Shown here one piece after another: positions 53,920-64,000 of a stretch of DNA of 64,000 bases. Made by a program: the position numbers and the translations under genes. Positions within the stretch are counted from its first letter, which is position 1. Each line of letters begins with the position of its first letter. The notes beneath the pieces are model-generated. The model ran no database searches, had not been told where the DNA came from, and worked only from the letters and a program-made list of their open reading frames with translations. Source of the stretch: Pararge aegeria (Eukaryota > Arthropoda > Insecta > Lepidoptera > Nymphalidae); assembly GCF_905163445.1 (NCBI RefSeq), contig NC_053193.1, forward strand, positions 1,550,001-1,614,000, read 5' to 3'.

Positions 53920-54505
53920 GAAGAAGAATCCATCCGTGAAAAATTTAACGAAATAGGTATCCATACGGTAGCCTCACAATATATTTATAACAATATATTA
54001 TTTGTTAGACAACATATTAGTCTTTATAAACAAAAAGTGGATATAAACAGTCGACTTACAAGAAATGGTCATTAATTAGTGACATCTGCATATCGTCTGC
54101 GAAAGGTGCAGAAGTAATTTGTGGGATTGAGTATACGCTTTTATAATATGATTCCTAAGGTAATTTTGAACCTACCAATGCATAAGTTTAAAGAATGTGT
54201 TAAAACACATTTATTACAGCGAGGTACATACAATTGATGAATTTCTTAATTACATGATATGATGGTTGCTTGGAAGCATCAGGCTCCGCTTTCATCTCTC
54301 ACAAGATATAAAAATTTTAAAATGTAAAATGTGCATTGTTGATTTTGGAGAATTCTCTTCTTCTGCTGAGTTTCTTGCCGGCTTCTTCTCGGTAGAATCT
54401 GCCTTCCGAACCGGTTGTAGAGTCACTACAAACAGACATACTTGACGTTTCAAAAGTGCGTATAAAGTAGGCCTAATTGAAATAAATTATATTTCAATTA
54501 AATAT
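53920..54505 (+). pseudogene. LINE-A ORF2 C-terminus and tail
   Basis: Reads SIREKFNEIGIHTVASQYIY, NNILFVRQHISLYKQKVDIN, stop, LVTSAYRLRKVQK, stop, IPKVILNLPMHKFKECVKTH, then the tail to AATAAATTATATTTCAATT. Several stops: dead. Confidence 0.88.
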
Positions 54506-55500
54506 TAGAAAGACGAAAGATTTTTTATTTATTTGTTTGTTAGCCTGTACCGACGAATGGGCTTTAAAACCAAAGAATAGATTTCAACCAATTTTTACAA
54601 ATTGAAAGCAAAATTATGACGAAGTAACGTAGGCTATAAGTAATTTCCAATAAACTTAGAAATCCTTAAGAAAATTGCAATAATTTCAAAAGAAGTTCCT
54701 AAATGTTGCCTATAAAAGATTTTATTTGGTGTACACTTTGGTGTTTTACATAATGTTGCACAATGATATGTACTACATGTTAAAATTACTCATTATAACG
54801 TCCAAAAAAAAATTGTAAGGAACTATATCAGACTACCATAGTTAATCCACAATAGCAGGTTTTGTGTTCTAAAATTTCACAAGAACGCCCGTAGAAACAA
54901 TAGTTTCATATATTCCTAGTCAAATACTTACCTCTATTTTCCCGATCTTCGCACTAAATATAAACTTACGCAGGTGAAACCACGAGTCATTGCTAGTCAT
55001 ATATTAATAACAAATATCTTCCGAGTTCTCATAATATTATAATACTCTTCTTATATCCTACTATCCTAGTAAGAAACAATAAAGACTCCACAAAAAAGCG
55101 ATAGAACCAACATGATGGCACAATACATCACAAAAAATATTCCCCGGCAGCTTTTGTATAGCTATTTATTCCCTCCCGACGATACAAAATCTTCTTTAAC
55201 CGTGAAATACGTCGACTCTACCCTTAAGCATAATAAAATATGAAAATCTGAACAAAAAGATTCCGTTTACATTTTTACCGTACCAGATAGCGCCTGTTTA
55301 TTTGAAGTAACTTTGAAGTAACTTTAAAAAGTATGATTCCCTAGTCCTCACTGACCTTTGTTATAACATTGTCTATGGACAGCATAGACAAATGACAGCT
55401 TAAATTGTGTCCTTATTTGAAACGCTAAAACGAACGATAAAAACGGGAGTTCGAAGTTTAAACAAAGGTAGGTTGTTAAAGGTTTGTTTGAACCATTCTT
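54506..55500. other. Intergenic, low-repeat
   Basis: About 1 kb of AT-rich sequence without ORF or clear family; a GAAGTAACTTT doublet at 55307-55327. Confidence 0.45.
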
Positions 55501-55504
55501 CATC

Positions 55505-55680
55505 ATTATCATCACAACCTATTACCCACTACAGAGCAAAGGTCTCCTCCCGCAATAAGGAGGGTTAAGGCCGTAGTTCACCACGCTTGCCCAGTGCGGA
55601 TTGGTGGACTCCACACACCTTGGGAACATTTTGTAGAACTCACAGGCATGCATTTCCTTCACCCTTGTTGTTTGAACAAT
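55505..55680 (-). mobile_element. SINE-P, 3' half
   Basis: CATCACAACCTATTACCCAC, GGTCTCCTCCCGCAATAAGG, GCCCAGTGCGGATTGGTGGA. Confidence 0.8.
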
Positions 55681-55814
55681 TAATCATAAGTATTTGAATA
55701 TTGTTTACTGCGTACATTGAAGATGTACAAGAAATTTAATATAAATTGACTGTACAAGTTTACATTACAAGGCAATATAAAAAATAGCCCTTTACAAGTT
55801 TGTTTCGATAACGA

Positions 55815-56030
55815 CAAGGCTACTTGGAAGCAGGCTGCTCCGTTCTCATCTCTCACAGGATAGAAAGAATCTAAAGATTGTGGAACTGTAAAATGATGTT
55901 AAAAAAGAGCATTGGCTGAGGGCTTTCTCGGAAGAATATGCCTTCCAAACCAGCGGCAGAGTTACTACAAACAGACTGACTACGTAGTTATGATCTAGGC
56001 CTACTTGAAATAAATGAATTTAGAATTTTT
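55815..56030 (+). mobile_element. LINE-A 3' tail
   Basis: GACAAGGCTACTTGGAAGC, TCTCATCTCTCACAGGATAG, GCCTACTTGAAATAAATGAA. Confidence 0.82.
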
Positions 56031-56465
56031 TCACCATGCCTTAACTTTAATATTTAATGTACACAGCCAATAAATAGAATATACATCAATTTGTCACGTT
56101 TTCAGAAGTCATTCATGTAAACACGCATATATCAATAATATTAAAACATTCCAAACATCCGAAGCGTTATTTCCATTTAACCGCGCGCGAAAAATGTTGG
56201 CGAAAACCTCCAAACGAAAGTAATGTAATATTTGTGAGTAAAATATAATCCCACACGTCATTAAGTCCTCAAAGACGCGTGTCGAATCATGAACGCCTTG
56301 AAGGTTCATCAAAATATAATTTAGATAAATGAATGCGCAAACTAGACTGGCTTTTCCACGCTGCAAGAGAGTAAAGCTAAGTTATTAAACGACATACATA
56401 GCTAGCTCATGGTCTGCAACCCGCTTGTATAAATAAATGTTTTTTTTAATTAAAATAGTTTTGCT
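56031..56465. other. Downstream of the Harbinger-like piece
   Basis: An 85-codon minus-strand frame at 56109-56366 begins next to an acceptor-like TTTACTCTCTTGCAG, but the phase does not join the exon above and no transposase motif is present. Treated as non-coding. Confidence 0.4.
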
Positions 56466-56468
56466 TAC

Positions 56469-56752
56469 CTTAAACAAATAGCTAATCTTTCTTCTGGGGT
56501 TATAGCCTTCCGATAGTTAGTATCTTGTTTAGTAATATCTCCGATAATCAATGATAACAAATCATAAAACTGAACTCTTGTAACACGATAATATAACTGA
56601 AAATGTTCATCATCTAATTCGTAAAATAAAGTTCTGAACTCTCCACTTGCGTGCCGAGATTCAATGTGTTGACATATCCAAGGTCTAGAATGTCGTTTTC
56701 TTATATAATAATAATAAGTCAGTATTAATCTTTCTTCATCGGTTATATTCAT
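56469..56752 (-). pseudogene. PIF/Harbinger (HARBI1-like) transposase, N-terminal exon
   Basis: Frame of about 94 residues from ATG at 56752: RKRHSRPWICQHIESRHASG, EFRTLFYELDDEHFQLYYR, VQFYDLLSLIIGDI, DTNYRKAITPEERLAICLR. Known of the family: HARBI1-type proteins start with a W-x-x-x-x-I...F..L..EL..D...F..Y+RM...F..LL region and the phrase DTN+RKAI.PEERLAI.LR before the DDE nuclease. It ends at a good donor, AAG/GTAAGC (56469/56468), phase 2. The nuclease part with its acidic triad is not found downstream. Direct repeats GGTCTGCAACCCG stand at 56411-56423 and 56902-56914. The upstream flank is rich in GCTTAG words. Either a TE remnant or first exon of a gene whose rest lies in a long intron's far side; no host gene is evident. 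Confidence 0.75.
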
Positions 56753-56759
56753 AGCAAGC

Positions 56760-59000
56760 GCCTGACGTCCGTCTTAATTGAACTCCGCAACACTAACTGC
56801 GCTTTGGCTTAGCTCTTTGTGTGCACGCCATTTATTTATATCTTAGCTTAGTTTGGCTTAGCCTAGCTTCCCTAGCTTAGCTTTGGAATAGCTTAGTTTT
56901 CGGTCTGCAACCCGTTACATCCCTTTCAGCTAACCCTAAGCTAAGCTATGAAAAATAGCTATAACTTTTTGCAAATAAAATAGAGATTCGCTCTAATAAT
57001 GAGACTCTCCGGACAATGTACGATCACTTGGATGTCACCTTCTTCCGGTATTGGTTCAACACCGCAGCGAGCAGTGTGAATCGGAAATGCACTTTGTTAA
57101 AATTTGTTATTGTAGTCTGATATTTATTAAGTTTTTAAATTTGATTTTTTTTTTAATTTTAATTTGATTTCACTTATAGCGTGGTCTTTATGTGCTTATT
57201 TTTACCGTATTTTTTTGTTTTAATTTTTGTTTTGTATTTGGGCTGAAATAAACGCATTTATATATAATTCTAAAGTTGCAAAACTGACTAAATAATTTAA
57301 ATAAAAAAGTTATTTAATATTATATTTCTGCAAGTTAAGCTTCGAAAATAAAGCGATATTCAAGCACATTTGTGCCTATATACATATACATATATTTATA
57401 CTTATAATTCATTGGTGTTCTAGAATACGCATTCATTTTGCATGTATTGTGGAATAAATGAGATTCTCGGTAAGATCTTGGTTCATATAATTAGGGATTT
57501 TAAACGTCTTACTTGTTGACATACCAGACCCTTCAGCACTTTTATTATTTTGCGTAGCTTTCTGCAAAGACTATAATGGTGAAATAATATTATGGTCTAG
57601 GATTCTCTCCACAATATTTCAATCATAATTAGTGACGTCAAAATGTAAGGCTCTGTAAAGGTCATTTAAAAACCAGATAGCAGAAATCGTTTTGTGCTGT
57701 CTCTATATTTATCATGATTATACAAATTTAAAATGTAAAACACTTCCAACTTTCAATTTTGTGTACATTATATTACTAGTCTAGCCCTTTCATTTGAAAC
57801 TTATATTGTGGGAGTTGTAAAAAATTAGATGTGATTCGCCATTTTGTGGATGCTTTCATCAAAAATAGCTAACGACACTGCCGACTAATTCAACTTAAAA
57901 AAAAACTAAATCAAAATCGGTTTATTCGTTCGCACATACACACAGACATGTCAAACTAATAAAAATCAAGTCGGATTGGCGTCGAGAGGTAATAATGAAT
58001 TAGGACAAGCATTTAAAAAGTACTAGGGCTTCAAGACTGTAAAGAAGTTTTATTAAGATTCCCTTATTCCCTTATTTTAGCTAATTAAAAAGTGACAAAA
58101 CAAAGCAAACTGAAGTCTTGTGATCGCGTAGCGGACAATTATTTTCACAGGCAAAAGAGACAAAATAATGAAGGCATCCAAAAGATCCAAACTAACGGGG
58201 AAAATACGAAAAACATTCCCTGTTTTCGGCTAACGAATCCCGCCCCGTGTAATTCGGAACGTCAATAGCTGTAAACGCGCCGGCAATTGCGGAGCGTCCT
58301 AGCAACACTAAAAATCCTAGTTGCTAATTAGGGTTGCGGAATTCGCACAAAAAGGATGCATGCAAGTATCTCGTTTCTGTGTCGATCTCATGTAGCCTTA
58401 GTACAAAATTTGGAGTGAGAATTAAACTTTGTATAATCAAAGTGAAATAGACCTAACTCAGTCTAATTAGAGTCGCAAATCCTAAAATTTAAATTTTTGT
58501 TTTATAAACGTTCTATGGTCTTAGTACAAGATTTGCACGCTGGCAATCGAGGAGTTGTTTTCGTTTATCAAACTCTACACCGTCCAAGTAAAATGGACAT
58601 CAAGGAGGTCGTAAAAACTTACTCAAACTACTATTTTGTAATATCAGTTTATAATGCATTGTATTACTTCACATAAGCTATTGCCGGGACTTTAGCTTTA
58701 TTTTTATAGTACTAATTGACCGACCAATCAGATGACCCACTTGAAGTGGGAGTTCAAAGTCTATAAACAGAGAAACAATTCGCAGGGCATACAAGGAAAC
58801 ATGTTATGTATAGTGCCGCCCTGTGTCCATAAACCTGAGTTTATCACATGGCGGCAGAAACGAGCTCTGTCACAAAAGCTATACTTACTTAACTTTTGAA
58901 GTGACTTCTTTAGAATCGTTGTGATTTCAAACCGGATGCAACGGAAAAAACGACAGGTAAGAGACGAAAATACAAAAATGTGAAGGATTCAGCCGGCAAG
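56760..59000. other. Long intergenic stretch, mostly low-repeat
   Basis: No ORF of note. 56795-56960 is rich in CTTAG/GCTAAG words. 58230-58330 is CpG-rich (ACGCGCCGGCAATTGCGGAG). 58770-58870 carries a LINE-tail phrase (CGCCCTGTGTCCATAAACCT). Confidence 0.45.
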
Positions 59001-59012
59001 AGAATGAGATAG

Positions 59013-59099
59013 AACACATGTGTTTAATGCGCCTGCGTATTATGCTTAACTATGCTGCGTATGCCTTACTTTCTAATACGCAGGCGCAAACACATGTTT
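59013..59099. repeat. Inverted repeat, 14-bp perfect core
   Basis: GCGCCTGCGTATTA at 59029-59042 faces TAATACGCAGGCGC at 59074-59087; outside these ACATGTGTTT pairs again with a 3-nt slip. Loop 31 nt. Confidence 0.88.
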
Positions 59100-59216
59100 T
59101 ATATATTATATTAGAAATGATTGTATTAGAAGGTTATAGTATAAGTGTGTTGATTGTTGATGAATTATTATTTGTTTCAATATTTTCATCTCCTAGCTAA
59201 ATTAATTTTTATAATT

Positions 59217-59406
59217 ATGCCAAAAACTAGAGTTGAAAAAAATCGTGGATACTGGCGAGAAGAAAATAAACTAAAATTAAAAAACCCGCAAAAAGTTCTA
59301 CGGAACCTGTCGAGAATTCCGTGCACGTCAAAAAAGTTATTATCACATGTACAAAGTAAAAATAATAGTTCTAACGTGAATGATAATGTGCCCGGTGTAC
59401 CAAATA
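59217..59406 (+). CDS. Possible exon with pipsqueak-type helix-turn-helix
   Basis: ATG frame of 63 codons: MPKTRVEKNRGYWREENKLK, then VLRNLSRIPCTSKKLLSHVQ. The order RG-W-x-EEN, LRNLSR, IP-TSKKLLSHV resembles HTH_psq domains, which open Pogo/Tigger transposases and many insect DNA-binding proteins. It ends at a strong donor A/GTAAGT (59406/59407). No second exon could be recognised downstream. The inverted repeat at 59013-59099 lies just upstream and may be a transposon end. Could be a TE remnant; function unknown. Confidence 0.35.
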
Positions 59407-59414
59407 GTAAGTAA

Positions 59415-60435
59415 GTACTTGAATATTTTCTAATATTTTAATACAAAATTGAATAAATAATTTTTAATATTTAATCATTAAATTTCATTTTTATTTCTTA
59501 CTACTCATAACCTTATTTATATTTCTTTTTTTTTGTTGATTTTCAAGGGAAAAGTGAAAAAAAACAAACATAAACCTTACCTTTATCCTCCTGATTCTCT
59601 ATTTTATTAATTGACTATATCTGTCTCATAGTCTACCCCTGATTAAAAATGCTTATTGAAGAGTATAGAAAATGATTAAATTTGAATTGTTTTCAGTAAT
59701 TCTAATTCTTTTTTTATGTACTTATGAATATATAATTTACGTGAAGCGACTCATCATTTTTCCAATAAGTTTTTTAATGAGGGACTTTTCATCTAATCAG
59801 AAGTTTCACTTCTACCGTGTGTGACTTGCACCCACACACACTTTTATTAATTTTTTTACAATGGAAAATTAAATCAAGTTGTCCGTTACTAGAAACTAAA
59901 GGAAATTAATAATTTGTTAATATATGTACCAGGAATGGATACTAGAAAGAAGTTTTAAAAAAACAAAGTCACTTCGAAGCATCGAAGATAGTATTTTATC
60001 AGCTCTAATAAAAGTTTAGCTCTTCCACGTTACCTAGTCTGTAAACTAAGGAAGCTCTAATTTAAATCTCAGTTTAAAATTGACGCCATTTATCGCCAAC
60101 GCCGTGTGAAATTGGATCGCTTTAGTTAAATTGAAAACTTGTTCGCGGCGCGCTTTGTCAACTCACTTATAAATAGTTGGCGTTTCTTACTCAGTCTTTA
60201 TGTATGTTTTATCATAAATCATTCAAAAACTCCAAACTAAAACGCAGCAATACAAGAGGTCTTAATAACTAGTCGAGTTAACATATTGTATTGAAAATAG
60301 ACAGAATTAGGCGTTATGTCCACTTTATACTTACCCTACGATCTATTAACATTTCATGTTATCCTAGTACTCATTCTGTATATTTAGTCAAAAAAAGTGC
60401 ATATCTTTTAAATTTAGTCTTTAACCAAATAGTAT
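59415..60435. other. Intergenic, low-repeat
   Basis: No ORF or family recognised. 60095-60185 has a CpG-rich part (TTGTTCGCGGCGCGCTTTGT). Confidence 0.4.
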
Positions 60436-60438
60436 TTA

Positions 60439-60642
60439 TCAAAATTAAGCTTAATTTGCTATACTCCGCGAAAAGCAGGAGAATCTGTGTGGTGTAATTT
60501 ATAATTTCTTCAATCCTTATACTCCACACCTTCAATCCTTATTCAATCCTTATTCTCCTGCTTTTCGCGGAGTATAGCAAATTAAGCTTAATTTTGATAA
60601 TATATCATGGATTTCCGCAAAGTAACGCCTGCTTCTATACAA
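60439..60642. mobile_element. Element X fold-back insertion, 13-bp TSD
   Basis: 204 bp flanked by CAAATAGTATTTA at 60426-60438 and 60643-60655. A perfect 49-bp inverted repeat lies at 60436-60484 and 60552-60600. The 67-bp loop has TTCAATCCTTAT three times. The outer right part (GGATTTCCGCAAAGTAACGC) links it to 39965 and 41457. Confidence 0.88.
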
Positions 60643-60744
60643 CAAATAGTATTTAATTAAAAGTTCTATATTGAAGATGACCTATTTTCTAATTATAATT
60701 ATAATATGGTAAAATCTTTGAAAAGTGAACAATCGACTAGCTAG

Positions 60745-61178
60745 AAGTTGACATAAGTGACATCTGCATATCGTCTGTGTAAGGTACAGAAGTAATTTAT
60801 GGTATTGAGTCATTGATTTTATATGTTACTACTGTATTGAGTACATGCTTTTTAAAATATGATTCCTAAGGACCAACCATTGCATAAGTTTGAGCATAGA
60901 ATGAAAAGACGTTTACTATAACGAGGGTACTATACAATTGACTTATGATAAAGCTTCCAACGGTCCGCTTTCATCTCGCACAAGATAGAAAACTGAAATG
61001 TTAAATTGTAAATGGTTGATTTTGGAAAAGGGCAACTGCTGAGTTTCTTGCTTGCTTCTTCTAGGCCGAATCTTCCTTTCGAGCCAGTGGTAGAGTCACG
61101 AACAGACAGATTTGACATTTCAAAAGTGCTTATGGAATATAATCTAGTAATAAATAGTCGAAATAAATGAACTTAAAA
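60745..61178 (+). pseudogene. LINE-A, degenerate 3' end
   Basis: GACATCTGCATATCGTCTGT, GTACAGAAGTAATTTATGG, CTGAGTTTCTTGCTTGCTTC and AATAAATGAACTTAAAATTT. Confidence 0.8.
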
Positions 61179-61339
61179 TTTGGACCTTCATACATATTAT
61201 GGTATATATTAATTAACAGTATCTATATATTAAATTGTAAGTTTATTATTTGTATATATCATATATGTATATATAGGTATATATGCAAATATATATGTTT
61301 ATTTATATGCACCATCTACCTCTCTTCTTGAGCTGTGCC

Positions 61340-61455
61340 TGGAAGAGATCGCTATGTAGCGATAAGGCCGCCAAATTGTATGCTTTTTGTTAAATTTTTA
61401 TTTATAATTTTTCTATATGTTTATGTGGTGTACAATAAAAGTGTATGCATATTAT
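61340..61455 (+). mobile_element. LINE-H 3' tail
   Basis: GCCTGGAAGAGATCGCTATG, TAGCGATAAGGCCGCCAAAT, GTGGTGTACAATAAAAGTGT. Confidence 0.88.
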
Positions 61456-61459
61456 TACA

Positions 61460-62430
61460 ATTATTGCAATTAAAACAATGGGACACACGGCTAGCTAACA
61501 CGGACGTGCACGTTGCTAACTTATATAGTATCCTAAATAGGATAGGGCAAAAAAATGTGCTTTAAATAAGCAATATTTTTTTTAATATACTGTGTGCTTT
61601 TTGCTTAAGTAGGTACTGCAACGAATTGCCAGGTATTTGCAATAATTGTCCGTTGACAAGGTAACCAAATTGAAAAGCTACAGAGGTCCATCTATTTGAA
61701 TGAAAATGAACTGTCGAAATCAATTAAGATTGGATACTGATAAGACAGAAATGGGAAAAAAAAATCATAACGAATACCTCCACTTTTTTAATTCGATAGT
61801 TGTACTTATATGGAAAATATGTTAATTTAGTACATCTAGATGAATAAAGATAACTCACGTAACACACTTAATATACACATTTAAATTAATATATTCGTAA
61901 AGCTTTAGAATTCTTACCTATGTACCTACGAAAAACGTATATAAACGAATACCTATGTAAACGAATGCAACTTAAGGTCTTAAGGCACTCGGCAATCATG
62001 AGGTTCCCATAACGTAAATTCCATACATATGCTTTCCATAGCATTAAAGATATAGAGCTGATAGTATGTTTTGCTAAAAATGCTGGTTCTTACGTAAATT
62101 AAAATTCAAATATGGTGTATCTCGGAAAACAAGGATAACCTACACGTGAAAATTATATGGTGTATTGACTGTGAAAATTAAGTTATCATCCCGTGTGTTT
62201 CCAAGTCACCAGTTGATGAACGCGTATTTTTATTTCATGCTGTGTAGGTGTTCGGTGGTTTAAATGTTCGCCTCAGTCCAACATGGCCGACGGAGGCGGA
62301 TGTATGGGGAAATTTCCGTCTTAATCCAATTCTACTCGCAAATTCCGGCCTCATGGGATATCATCACCGATATACATTAACCAAGATACCACATAATATG
62401 GCACTGATTCTGTATCATCATCATTATCAC
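61460..62430. other. Intergenic, low-repeat
   Basis: No gene recognised. The frame starting at 62248 (AACATGGCCGACGGAGGCGG region) is GC-richer but runs into the RTE insert at 62435, so it is not accepted as coding. Confidence 0.4.
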
Positions 62431-62434
62431 AGAC

Positions 62435-62683
62435 AATGTGTGGGGCACATAGCACGGAGAACTGATGAACGTTGGGGTCAAAAGGTCCTGGAATGGCGAC
62501 CCGCAAAGGTCAGCGCAGCGTTGGTCGAACCGCAACGAAATGGACAGACGACATCCCGCAAGTCGCTGGGAGCCGCTGGAAACAAGCGGCCCAGGACCGT
62601 GACGTAACTCCCTTAAAGTCACCTATGATTAGCAGTGGACGTGGATCGATGTATATGGTGATGATGATGATGATGATCAATAT
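62435..62683 (+). pseudogene. RTE LINE ORF C-terminus and (ATG)n tail
   Basis: Reads VGHIARRTDERWGQKVLEWR, then one frame away RSVGRTATKWTDDIPQVAGS, RWKQAAQDRD. Frameshift near 62510. 3' end CACCTATGATTAGCAGTGGA and (GAT)n at 62650-62675. Confidence 0.9.
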
Positions 62684-62689
62684 CACCCA

Positions 62690-62830
62690 CTACATGCCTA
62701 CTACAGAGCACGTGTCTCGTCTTTGAATCACCGCGCTGCCCAAGTGCGGATTGGTTGACATTACACGTTTTGTATAACTTTATGAAGTACTTTTAGGCAA
62801 GTTTCATCTTCTCACCGTGCTTTCCTTCAT
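62690..62830 (-). mobile_element. SINE-P fragment
   Basis: CACTACATGCCTACTACAGA, CACGTGTCTCGTC, CAAGTGCGGATTGGTTGAC. Confidence 0.7.
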
Positions 62831-62892
62831 CGTTATGATCTATAATTATGAATGCCTTATAATAGTCCACGGCTTGACTAAAGGCCTTTTCG

Positions 62893-62990
62893 CCCGTCTT
62901 TGTCGCTAGGGATGTAACACAGCCGAAGCCTACAGACCATAGAAAATTATGAAGTTACAAATTCCCAATTTGCCCTTGCCGGGGATTCAA
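62893..62990 (-). mobile_element. SINE-T fragment
   Basis: GTCTTTGTCGCTAGGGATGT, AGCCGAAGCCTACAGACCA, AATTCCCAATTTGCCCTTGC; cut by LINE-B. Confidence 0.7.
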
Positions 62991-62997
62991 AGTCAAT

Positions 62998-63125
62998 TTC
63001 AAAGTCAAAAATATCTTTATTCAAGTAGGCCTAGAGATAGCACTTTTGATGCGTACATTACACGTGAAAACCACGGTAGTGAGATGGTGGCGATACCATA
63101 TCGGAAACTTAAAACTAAAGCTACC
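62998..63125 (-). mobile_element. LINE-B 3' tail
   Basis: TTTCAAAGTCAAAAATATCT, ATAGCACTTTTGATGCGTAC, GGAAACTTAAAACTAAAGC. Confidence 0.82.
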
Positions 63126-63129
63126 GATG

Positions 63130-63890
63130 TAGGTAATGTACCAGGTAGGTAGTGATTAAAACGCCGACGATCACATGGGTGACAATAATCGTTTTTTTAC
63201 TAAATGAGTTACCGATGGAATGTACTTGACCATTACCATACAGGGTTTATTGTGAAGAGTCAGAAGATAGGCGTTTTCAAAGCCCCGCGCCTTTGAGAGC
63301 ATTTTAAGCCCCCAGTGCCGATTATCATCATTAAAATGTGATTAAAATGTGTAAAAACCTGCCAGTTAACATTGGCGCAGAATGGAAGCTTTAAATCTCT
63401 CTTTTCTATGAGAGATACCTTTTACAGTGGGACGTTTATCGGCTGCAAATGACTGCATATCTTATATGCTGTATATCAGTGATCATTATGGAGATATACA
63501 CAGCGCTGGCAACTTTTATATTCACCGCAGTAAGATAATGTGCTCTCATTTGTCATGTACTTACACTCTGAATGGGTTAATTTGGATTTTTATTGGTGTT
63601 TTACAAGTTTGACGTGTCTTTTGATTTTGTTTTTTTTGTTTGAAAGGTGATTAGTTGTTTAAGTGAATGAGTTTAATACAACTGCCATACTAACGTAGGG
63701 CTTGCCGTGCATCGCGACGGAAACCGTAAATAGTAGGTTATAATACAATAATTTGGGGTAATTATTATATTTTAATTGTATTCATTAATTGTATTATTTT
63801 TAAGATATTTTAAAATACTTTACTAGTTTTTAACTTAACGTGTATATTGCGAAGGGTTTTACCTGAATGAAACAAAAATTATTATTTTTA
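63130..63890. other. Intergenic, nothing recognised
   Basis: AT-rich; no ORF or known family. Confidence 0.4.
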
Positions 63891-63894
63891 TTGT

Positions 63895-63960
63895 ACAACA
63901 AGTTAGCCCGCTACCATCTTATGCTGTATCATCGCACACCATTAGGTTACTTTAAGTCAA
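63895..63960 (+). mobile_element. SINE-T 3' tail fragment
   Basis: CAAGTTAGCCCGCTACCATC, TTATGCTGTATCATCGCACA: the last part of SINE-T, here on the + strand. Confidence 0.65.
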
Positions 63961-64000
63961 AGGTAACTGCAGTGGAATAAGATAAAAGCAGAAAACCCGC

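Noticed and set aside
62248..62607. 119-codon + strand ORF
   Set aside because: Its second half is the RTE fragment; the first half has no recognised domain.

Overview
This is animal nuclear DNA, almost certainly lepidopteran and probably a butterfly. The evidence is spliceosomal introns with GT/AG borders, insect-type U1 snRNA and 5S rRNA genes, and a dense layer of decayed SINEs, LINE tails, Helitrons and MITEs of kinds familiar from Lepidoptera. No intact long gene lies beyond the first 6.3 kb. Repeat families are named here by working labels: LINE-A (CR1-like, tail ending in TTTGAATTTGAA), LINE-B (a relative, tail ending TTTGACTTTGA), LINE-H (3' tail with a conserved stem-loop), RTE, SINE-M (Metulj-like), SINE-P, SINE-T, SINE-D, SINE-G, SINE-E (all with tRNA-like heads), TIR-C (ends CAACGTGT), a hAT-type MITE, Hel-A and Hel-B (Helitron-like), and element X.

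Layout. 0.4-6.3 kb: the last five exons of an SLC26A11-like sulfate/anion transporter on the + strand; its 5' part lies outside the window. Its introns carry a CA microsatellite, stacked transposons and, in the last intron, a complete U1 snRNA gene with its upstream control block. 9.9-11.2 kb: two 5S rRNA genes facing away from each other as arms of a large inverted repeat, followed by a second U1 gene identical to the first over 164 nt. 11.4-38 kb: nested SINEs, LINE fragments, hAT MITEs and Helitrons, with some CpG-rich non-repetitive islands. 38.5-39.4 kb: a short tandem array of about 250-bp units, with a relative at 49.5 kb. 43.4-44.7 kb: the best-preserved retrotransposon, a 5'-truncated LINE-A with reverse transcriptase. 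56.5 kb: one exon-like piece of a PIF/Harbinger (HARBI1-like) transposase. 59.2 kb: a small exon-like ORF resembling a pipsqueak helix-turn-helix. 60.4 kb: a 204-bp insertion with a perfect 49-bp inverted repeat and a 13-bp target duplication.

The transporter and the RNA genes are the only elements with clear cellular roles. The rest is a repeat graveyard in which order of insertion can be read from nesting. The most unusual features are the mixed U1/5S cluster, the inverted 5S pair, the perfect fold-back insertion and a sharing of 3' tails between a SINE and a LINE.
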